Assembly (NCBI RefSeq): GCF_023333595.1
Contig: NZ_JAIQZM010000003.1
Location: forward strand, 62,001-126,000
DNA from: Argonema galeatum A003/A1
Lineage (GTDB): Bacteria; Cyanobacteriota; Cyanobacteriia; Cyanobacteriales; Aerosakkonemataceae
Reading direction: 5' to 3'
DNA length: 64,000 nt
The first letter of the stretch is position 1, and every line of letters starts with the position of its first letter. Under the pieces are notes generated by a model, which worked only from the letters and a program-made list of their open reading frames with translations, did no database searches and had not been told where the DNA came from. Below are positions 58,826-64,000 of this stretch, one piece after another. Both the position numbers and the translations under genes were made by a program.

Positions 58826-58858
58826 AGAAACCCGGTTTCTCCAAGAAACCGGGTTTCT
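58826..58858. repeat. agaaacccggtttct palindromic repeat
   Basis: Arms agaaacccggtttct (58826-58840) and agaaaccgggtttct (58844-58858) flank 3 nt, identical in form to the copies at 16390 and 35393. It lies 59 bp upstream of the deoxyhypusine synthase-like start. Confidence 0.8.
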
Positions 58859-59004
58859 AAGGGCCTGGCAGTTTTACGTTTAATTATGACCACCTACTTA
58901 ATACACCGGATCTAATGCTACCTATGTTTGGCAAAGTAGTCATTTGTTTTTCGGCACAAGTTTCGCGAAGGGATGGGAAATAAACTAACAACTAAGCGTT
59001 ACCT

Positions 59005-59523
59005 TTAACTAATTTCTTTGATGACTCGCAGGTAACAATCGTATGCGCTTTTGCTAAAACAAACCAAGATTACCTGTTCAACAGAAGTGTTTTTTTCCAG
59101 GAAACTACCGATTTCGGTAACAGCGATTTTGGCGGCTCGTTCTAGGGGAAACGCATACACGCCTGTGCTGATAGCTGGAAAAGCGATCGCGCGAATGTTG
59201 TGTTGCTCTGCTAGCTCCAGACATCGACGATAACAACCAGCTAACAACTCATCTTCGCCATAACTGCCACCCTCCCAGACTGGGCCAACCGTATGGATTA
59301 CCCATTTAGCTGGGAGTTTGTAGCCCTTAGTAATTTTAGCATCGCCTGTCTCGCAACCATTCAGTTTTTTACATTCTTGATACAATTCCGATCCGGCTGC
59401 ACGGTGAATCGCGCCATCAACGCCGCCGCCACCGAGTAAGGAATTATTTGCAGCGTTGACGATCGCATCCACTTGTTGTTTGGTAATATCTCCTTCGATC
59501 ACCCCAACTCTGTTAAGTATCAT
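59005..59523 (-). CDS. Macro domain protein (ADP-ribose-acetyl hydrolase type)
   Basis: The protein from ATG 59523 (172 residues; an ATG at 59571 is in frame but less likely) is a full MacroD-type domain: [37 protein letters not shown], which holds the ADP-ribose loop and the catalytic Asn/Asp, then IHTVGPVW and [24 protein letters not shown]. Such enzymes remove O-acetyl or mono-ADP-ribose groups. It is stand-alone, so a free metabolite repair role or removal of ADP-ribose from proteins is likely. Confidence 0.93.
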   Translation of the reverse strand: MILNRVGVIEGDITKQQVDAIVNAANNSLLGGGGVDGAIHRAAGSELYQECKKLNGCETGDAKITKGYKLPAKWVIHTVGPVWEGGSYGEDELLAGCYRRCLELAEQHNIRAIAFPAISTGVYAFPLERAAKIAVTEIGSFLEKNTSVEQVILVCFSKSAYDCYLRVIKEIS

Positions 59524-59616
59524 TTGAGATTTTCCCCTTCTGGATTGTAATTGCCATTGGTCATTAGTCAAAAGTTATTTTTTATTGGTGCTTTGTTAAA
59601 ACCCAATGACCGATGA

Positions 59617-60438
59617 CTAATGACTTATCGCATTATTAAACTCAAGCCAAACAGACTGAGAAAAACTGCTGAAGGTATAACCGCCAGCGCGAAAAACTTT
59701 GCCGTGGTCAAACCAAACCAATAATAGAGTAGCACTGAAAAACAGGCGATGCAGTAACTCTAGGCAAGCTAATTGCCAGTTCGATCGCTGCTGACGCATT
59801 TTCATCAACTGTTCAGATTGAAAACAAACGTGCTGAGTTTCATCGTACAAAATTTGCTGGCAAAGGTGATTTAATATAGGCGATCGCGTTGCATCTCCCA
59901 GTGCCTTATAATAAACTAAAGCCATCAATTCCGCTGTTAACAGGACTACAATCGCTAATTCCAGGTTGGCCAATTTTCGCAGCTTGCGGAATATTGTATC
60001 TGTCCAATGACGCCGTGCTAAAGGAATTTCCTGCTGTTTCATAAACCGACCCAAATCTGCGGCGTGTCGTTGCTCCTCAGCAATAAAAAGCTTTAAAGCT
60101 TCCACATAAACTGTATCTCCAGACACAGCAGCATAAACACGAGCCGCCTTCAATAAATTTGTACCTTCCGAGCTTTCCCCCAATTGAAAGCTGCTGATAG
60201 AATGGGAGATAGTTGCTTTTTCTGCATCGCTGAGGGGGTAGGAAGATTCCCACGGAATGGGTAGGAGGTTTTCCCGGTTGAAACGAAAGTGTTCTAACCA
60301 TTCTACCGAGGTTTTGCTGTCCTCGCGCCTGCGTGTTACTGGGATATCTCCGCGTTTCGTGCTGTCAAGCAATTTATCGCTAAGAGAGTTCTGTCCTTTC
60401 TGCCCAAATGTCGTAGGGGTCACCATTGGGTTTATCAT
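59617..60438 (-). CDS. Ferritin-like di-iron protein, unknown function
   Basis: This 273-residue protein has a four-helix ferritin-like core: a helix with KLFIAEEQRHAADLGRF (ExxRH, near 116) and later QILYDETQHVCFQSEQL (DETQH, near 207), giving two E-x-x-H iron-binding helices. Part of the middle is hydrophobic (LELAIVVLLTAELMALVYY), and the C-terminus has another hydrophobic helix (LFFSATLLLVWFDHG), so membrane contact is possible. No named family is recognised. Confidence 0.78.
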   Translation of the reverse strand: MINPMVTPTTFGQKGQNSLSDKLLDSTKRGDIPVTRRREDSKTSVEWLEHFRFNRENLLPIPWESSYPLSDAEKATISHSISSFQLGESSEGTNLLKAARVYAAVSGDTVYVEALKLFIAEEQRHAADLGRFMKQQEIPLARRHWTDTIFRKLRKLANLELAIVVLLTAELMALVYYKALGDATRSPILNHLCQQILYDETQHVCFQSEQLMKMRQQRSNWQLACLELLHRLFFSATLLLVWFDHGKVFRAGGYTFSSFSQSVWLEFNNAISH

Positions 60439-60656
60439 CTCCTGTTTTGGCAGTTGTGTATTACTACGTGCTGCAAATCAGGCTTTCCAGATCCTCTTTA
60501 ACTCACATCATGCACCATTCTCAATCTTGGCTGAAGAAACCGGGTTTATAAACGAAAAATCAAGGGCTGTTGCCAGAAACCCAGTTTGTGACCCTAGTGC
60601 AAGATATGAGTTTAATCTACTTTTCGGATAGACTATAAATTGATGGCATCTTAAAA

Positions 60657-60989
60657 ATGATTACCTCTCGACGCAAGCAATTTTCAGTTATGCCCAAGAA
60701 ACCTCACTTGTGCAATATAGGTAACGATCGATCGTTTCAGCGACAGCCCGAAGAAAAATCCCACAGTTTTCGGGCAATTTTGGGGCGGCTGCACGCTGAA
60801 GGTATTTACATTCATTATGAGCAATTAGCAGAATTTTTACTAGCGCATGGACTACCTGTAGACTTGGACTATGTGCCAGCTCGTTTAAAGGAAAAAGCTA
60901 CTATTGTGAATAAAAATTACCAAGGTGATATGGCTCTTGTGGGTGAACAGGAGGATGAGCAGTCTTGGGATTTTAGCGAGTTGTGGTGA
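60657..60989 (+). CDS. Conserved hypothetical protein upstream of cobO
   Basis: The 110-residue product starts at ATG 60657 (or MPKK at ATG 60690). It is soluble, with HSFRAILGRLHAEGIYIHYEQLAEFLLAHGLPVDL as its most structured part, probably a helical bundle. It has no Cys cluster or enzyme motif. It is separated from cobO by 28 bp on the same strand, so it may be cotranscribed with it. I do not recognise a function. Confidence 0.7.
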   Translation: MITSRRKQFSVMPKKPHLCNIGNDRSFQRQPEEKSHSFRAILGRLHAEGIYIHYEQLAEFLLAHGLPVDLDYVPARLKEKATIVNKNYQGDMALVGEQEDEQSWDFSELW

Positions 60990-61017
60990 GATAATTTATT
61001 TTATTTAGCCAAAATTG

Positions 61018-61692
61018 ATGAAAAATACTAGCAATCTAAATGCAGACGAAACCGCAAACGCCAGCAACCTAACTGAGGAGGCGTCATCGTCGCTGACATC
61101 CGAACAGTACAAGCGGAAGATGCAGCGGCGCAAGGAAGTGCAGTCAGAACGTCTAGCGGAACGAACAAAAGAAAAAGGCTTAATAATTGTTCATACTGGC
61201 AACGGCAAGGGAAAAACTACTGCTGCTTTGGGGATGGTGTTGCGATCGCTAGGTCACGGCTATCGGGTGGCGATCGTACAATTTATCAAAGGAGCCTGGG
61301 AACCTGCCGAAAAAGCTGCCTTCGGTCGCTGGGACGACCTGCTAGAATTTCATGCTATGGGAGAAGGCTTCACCTGGGAAACTCAAGACAAAGAGCGAGA
61401 TATACAGAAAGCGCAGCTCGCTTGGGATAAGGCGTTAACCTTTATCCGCAACCCTGAGTATAAACTGGTGCTTCTTGATGAAATTAATGTCGCCTTGAAG
61501 TTGGGATATTTGAGTGTCGAGGAAGTTGTCGCTGGACTGGAGCAAAAGCCCGCCCAGACTCATGTTATCCTTACCGGCAGAGGCGCACCAGCAGGTCTAA
61601 TCGAAAAAGCGGACTTGGTAACTGAAATGACACTCATCAAGCATCCATTTCGCGAACAAGGCATTAAGGCTCAAGCGGGAATCGAGTATTAA
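61018..61692 (+). CDS. cobO: Cob(I)yrinic acid a,c-diamide adenosyltransferase
   Basis: The 224-residue enzyme attaches the adenosyl group from ATP to cob(I)yrinic acid a,c-diamide or cobinamide in vitamin B12-type cofactor synthesis. It has the CobO/BtuR P-loop VHTGNGKGKTTAALG (near 60-72) and the RGxxGP-like end ILTGRGAPAGLIEKADLVTEM, and VLLDEINVALKLGYLS. An N-terminal extension of about 45 residues is charged and helical. TTG 61015 in front of ATG 61018 is not needed. No other cobalamin gene or riboswitch is seen here. Confidence 0.93.
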   Translation: MKNTSNLNADETANASNLTEEASSSLTSEQYKRKMQRRKEVQSERLAERTKEKGLIIVHTGNGKGKTTAALGMVLRSLGHGYRVAIVQFIKGAWEPAEKAAFGRWDDLLEFHAMGEGFTWETQDKERDIQKAQLAWDKALTFIRNPEYKLVLLDEINVALKLGYLSVEEVVAGLEQKPAQTHVILTGRGAPAGLIEKADLVTEMTLIKHPFREQGIKAQAGIEY

Positions 61693-61762
61693 TTTTAGAT
61701 TTTAGATTTTAGATTTCAAATTTTCAATTCAATCTCAAATCTAAAATCTAAAATCTGCAATT
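61692..61762. repeat. Inverted attttag heptamer repeat between convergent genes
   Basis: Tandem ttttaga heptamers (61694-61719) face an inverted set (tctcaaatctaaaatctaaaatctgc). Together they form a long AT-rich stem between the stops of cobO and the convergent secreted protein gene and could end both transcripts. Confidence 0.65.
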
Positions 61763-62388
61763 TAACGATAGTTAGCCTTACACATACTCAAAATGCGTTG
61801 GTCGTTGTCGCTAACCCTGGAAATTTGGTGATAGTTTTGCAGTTTTACGGATAAGGGAAAGGTAATCGCATCGAATCTATTGCCGCTAGCAGGGGAAGTA
61901 TTACCTACGGCTACTGGTTGAAACTCTTGCCTTGGATCGGGGCTAGATTGTGCTATTTCGCTGTCAGAGTTGGCTAAAGTGACGTTCAGCTGCCGCGCCT
62001 GGAGGGTGCCTTGAAAGCAACTGAACTCTGATTGAGGCATATATAAGGCACCGATCGTGCGATCGCCTCGTACCTCAAACACAATATATTCTTGACCGAT
62101 CTGTTCTGGCTGCGCGGACTGACCGTAGAGGTAAATACCATCAGAGATCTGTTTGACCGATCCGGTTGTTCTGCTGTTGGAACTGGCTACCTCAGATAGA
62201 GATGCTGACTTAGCCTCAATCACTTGATTTTGATGGGATGTAGCTGCATCTCCCGAAACGCTGGTCTGTATTGCGTTAGCGTTACCACTGGAGACACCCA
62301 CCATCAGCATCAACCCAGCCAGCGGGATTTGCAAATAATTAGGCCGTTTACCGCACTGAAAAAAGGAATGAACTATAGTGTTTAACAT
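61762..62388 (-). CDS. Secreted protein, paralogue of the protein at 37011
   Basis: The 208-residue protein has an N-terminal hydrophobic run (about 18-35) that is a probable signal sequence and a Ser/Asn-rich linker. The core (about 80-205) repeats the pattern of the 37011 protein: ISDGIYLYGQSAQPEQIG, EYIVFEVRGDRTIGALYMP, FSCFQGTLQ and a final SMCKANYR, with two Cys in like places. A longer insert (about 135-165) is acidic. Export is likely. Function unknown. Confidence 0.75.
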   Translation of the reverse strand: MLNTIVHSFFQCGKRPNYLQIPLAGLMLMVGVSSGNANAIQTSVSGDAATSHQNQVIEAKSASLSEVASSNSRTTGSVKQISDGIYLYGQSAQPEQIGQEYIVFEVRGDRTIGALYMPQSEFSCFQGTLQARQLNVTLANSDSEIAQSSPDPRQEFQPVAVGNTSPASGNRFDAITFPLSVKLQNYHQISRVSDNDQRILSMCKANYR

Positions 62389-62409
62389 TGCTGATTTCCC
62401 CTGATGTAT

Positions 62410-62637
62410 TTAAATTGAAACTGAAATATTATTTAGTTCCAACTTAGCCCAAACTCTGGCGCTTTGAGTTCCCTCAACTGGCAGATTTTCTCTATTCCCA
62501 GAGATGGCTTTGTGGATTTGGGCTACAAAGATTTTTTCTGGCTTAGTGAGGGTTGACAATTGACCCCCATATTTCGCCCGATCCACCTTTACAGGTTTAG
62601 TTTTTATACGCAAACTCTTAACACTTCTCACAGTCAC
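62410..62637 (-). CDS. Possible small basic protein
   Basis: The 75-residue frame is rich in Lys/Arg at its start (RSVKSLRIKTKPVKVDRAKYGG) and has no membrane helix. No family is recognised and no strong ribosome site is evident. It lies on the same strand 21 bp upstream of the secreted-protein gene. It may be a real small gene or chance. Confidence 0.3.
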   Translation of the reverse strand: MTVRSVKSLRIKTKPVKVDRAKYGGQLSTLTKPEKIFVAQIHKAISGNRENLPVEGTQSARVWAKLELNNISVSI

Positions 62638-62976
62638 ACTCTCACCTCTTTACTTTTAAGTGGATTCACTTACGAAAGTAAAGATTTCCAATTAACTTAC
62701 AAATCTTTACAAATTTATTTTGACTTTAGGACTTACGCAATCGCCCCCCCTTTGCCCCTTGCCCCCTCCCCTCCAAATCTGGGGGGAACAGGACTAGGGC
62801 GTGTTTTCTTTCCCCGGAGATCCCCCCAAACCCCTTAAAAAGGGGGGAGAATGGGGCTCAAAGTCCCCCTTTTTAAGGGGGATTTAGGGGGATCTGAATT
62901 CTGATTGCAAAGAAAAAATTCGGGACGGGTAGCAAGGAATTGCCGCCCGTCCCGCGAGGTATTATTTAACTGAGGC
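62638..62976. other. Intergenic region with palindromic repeat block
   Basis: It contains a palindromic block (62731-62897) built of cccccaaa/aaaaggggg arms, with an acttacgcaat end like the element at 14211, then the sigma factor terminator (62911-62954). No gene is seen. Confidence 0.55.
62911..62954 (-). terminator. Rho-independent terminator of the sigma factor gene
   Basis: On the minus strand a perfect 9-bp stem cgggacggg / cccgtcccg with a 16-nt loop is followed by aattttttc. It lies 22 bp after the sigma factor stop codon. A good intrinsic terminator. Confidence 0.85.
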
Positions 62977-63960
62977 TCAACTAGCCAGGTATTCCCGGAC
63001 ATTGGCTCGGTGACGGCGCAGTTGATCCAGAGCTTGACGTTCTAATTGGCGCACGCGCTCACGGCTGAGATTGAGCTGTTCGCCCACTTTGGCTAGGGAA
63101 AGTGCGTTACCATCCTGTAGACCGAAACGGAGGGTGAGAACTTGGCGCTGCTGAGGTGTAAGTTGCTCCAAGAGGTCATCGAGGTCTTGACGCAGCGACT
63201 CCTGGGTGATGTAATGCTCTGGAGATGGGCCATCATCTTCCAGGAGATCTGAGAGTTCTGTGTCTTGATTATCCCCGACTCGTACATCCAGAGAAACTGG
63301 CTGGCGAGCGATCGTCAGGTACTCGCGGATCTGGGCTGGTTCTAGTTCCAGGGACTTGGCAATTTCAGCTGGGGTAGCGCTGCGACCGAGTTGCTGGGCG
63401 AGTTCCCGTTGCACTTTCTTAATTTTGTTGAGCTTTTCGGTGATGTGGATGGGTAACCGAATCGCACGACCTTGCTGAGCGATCGCACGGGTGATCGCTT
63501 GGCGAATCCACCAGTAGGCGTAGGTGGAAAACTTGTAACCCCGCATCGGGTCAAATTTCTCCACACCGCGTTCTAAACCCAGGGTGCCTTCTTGGATCAA
63601 GTCTAAGAATTCCAGATTGCGCTTCTGGTACTTCTTAGCGATCGCCACCACTAGGCGCAGGTTCGCCTCGATCATCTTCTGCTTAGCTCGCTGTCCCCGC
63701 CGCAGCGCTTCGTTCAGAGCTTCTTCGCTCATGCTGACGCGATCTGCCCACTCTGTTTGAGTCGGTTCGCGGTTCAGACTGGCTGCTAAGGCATCCTTCG
63801 CTTCCAGCAGGGTCATCATTTGCTGCACCTGCTTCCCAAAAACGATTTCTTGCTCGCGGGTGAGCAGGGGCACTCGTCCAATCTCACGCAGATAGGTACG
63901 AACCATATCCGCTGTGAATTTAGCATTGGTATTATTGGTTTGGGTAGTAACAGTCGGCAT
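62977..63960 (-). CDS. Group 2 RNA polymerase sigma factor (RpoD/SigA family)
   Basis: This 327-residue sigma-70 protein lacks the long region 1.1 of the primary sigma and fits the group 2 (SigB-SigE type) sigmas of cyanobacteria, used under stress or changed light and nitrogen. Region 1.2 (DMVRTYLREIGRVPLLTREQEI), region 2 (EANLRLVVAIAKKYQKRNLEFLDLIQEG, YAYWWIRQAITRAI) and region 4 (SLAKVGEQLNLSRERVRQLERQAL) are complete. It should recognise sigma-70-like promoters. Its exact letter (SigB, C or D) cannot be settled by eye. Confidence 0.94.
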   Translation of the reverse strand: MPTVTTQTNNTNAKFTADMVRTYLREIGRVPLLTREQEIVFGKQVQQMMTLLEAKDALAASLNREPTQTEWADRVSMSEEALNEALRRGQRAKQKMIEANLRLVVAIAKKYQKRNLEFLDLIQEGTLGLERGVEKFDPMRGYKFSTYAYWWIRQAITRAIAQQGRAIRLPIHITEKLNKIKKVQRELAQQLGRSATPAEIAKSLELEPAQIREYLTIARQPVSLDVRVGDNQDTELSDLLEDDGPSPEHYITQESLRQDLDDLLEQLTPQQRQVLTLRFGLQDGNALSLAKVGEQLNLSRERVRQLERQALDQLRRHRANVREYLAS

Positions 63961-64000
63961 GGCGCGTGGTAACTATGTAGACAAACAACGAACTGGTGAC

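Noticed and set aside
60657..61017. Cobalamin riboswitch before cobO
   Set aside because: The space before cobO is coding or only 28 bp long and no B12-box-like sequence is seen.

Overview
The window is chromosomal DNA from a filamentous cyanobacterium, most likely of the Oscillatoria/Microcoleus/Phormidium kind. This rests on frequent GCGATCGC (HIP1) sites, a magnesium chelatase ChlI gene, several cyanobacteria-typical families (CHASE2 kinases, Uma2 nucleases, WD40 STAND proteins, group 2 sigma factor), heptanucleotide tandem repeats and many short palindromic or MITE-like elements. The species is inferred, not proven.

Layout. 0-8 kb: Ser/Thr kinase, a membrane NACHT NTPase with two small partners, then a toxin-antitoxin patch in which a vapC gene is split by a TnpB-only IS605-type element. 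8-20 kb: a DUF4349 lipoprotein, a secreted pentapeptide protein, a CHASE2-kinase receptor, chlI, class I aldolase, a Uma2 protein with a heptad tail, aspartate aminotransferase and a sensor kinase. 20-27 kb: an accessory patch with a PD-(D/E)XK-like protein, a decayed nucleotidyltransferase, Uma2, a helical protein and STAND-WD40 protein that appear to be one gene joined by a -1 frameshift signal, and a MazF-type module. 27-41 kb: acetyltransferase, GH63 glucosidase, OmpR regulator, Na+/H+ antiporter, a two-component pair, MFS transporter, a MoeB-rhodanese and JAMM peptidase pair, and LivF. 41-48.6 kb: a ferredoxin gene split by a complete 2400-bp group II intron, hisZ, a J-domain/TPR protein, inositol phosphatase family, thermonuclease-like lipoprotein, 2Fe-2S ferredoxin, then tRNA-Ser(GGA) on the other strand. 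48.7-54.5 kb: a duplicated two-gene aspartic-protease cassette, a QueC-like protein divergent from a small HTH protein, a DUF433/DUF5615 toxin-antitoxin pair, and a coiled-coil EamA transporter. 55-64 kb: phosphate transporter, Uma2, deoxyhypusine-synthase-like protein, macro domain, ferritin-like protein, cobO, a secreted protein and a group 2 sigma factor.

The strongest unusual signals are: (1) an A AAA AAG slippery heptamer, 5-nt spacer and perfect 9-bp GC-rich hairpin exactly where a 166-aa helical ORF meets a STAND-WD40 ORF that has no ATG before its ATPase motifs; (2) a group II intron with recognisable 5' GTGCG end, domain V and 3' AC end inside a 2x[4Fe-4S]-type ferredoxin gene that itself starts with TTG; (3) an intact TnpB element whose removal restores a 149-aa vapC frame exactly, which defines the TTTAC target; (4) a QueC-like protein with a changed ATP loop next to an HTH domain typical of conflict-system proteins. 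Three proteins (CHASE2 kinase, MFS, PiT) also carry what look like intergenic low-complexity repeats as in-frame insertions.
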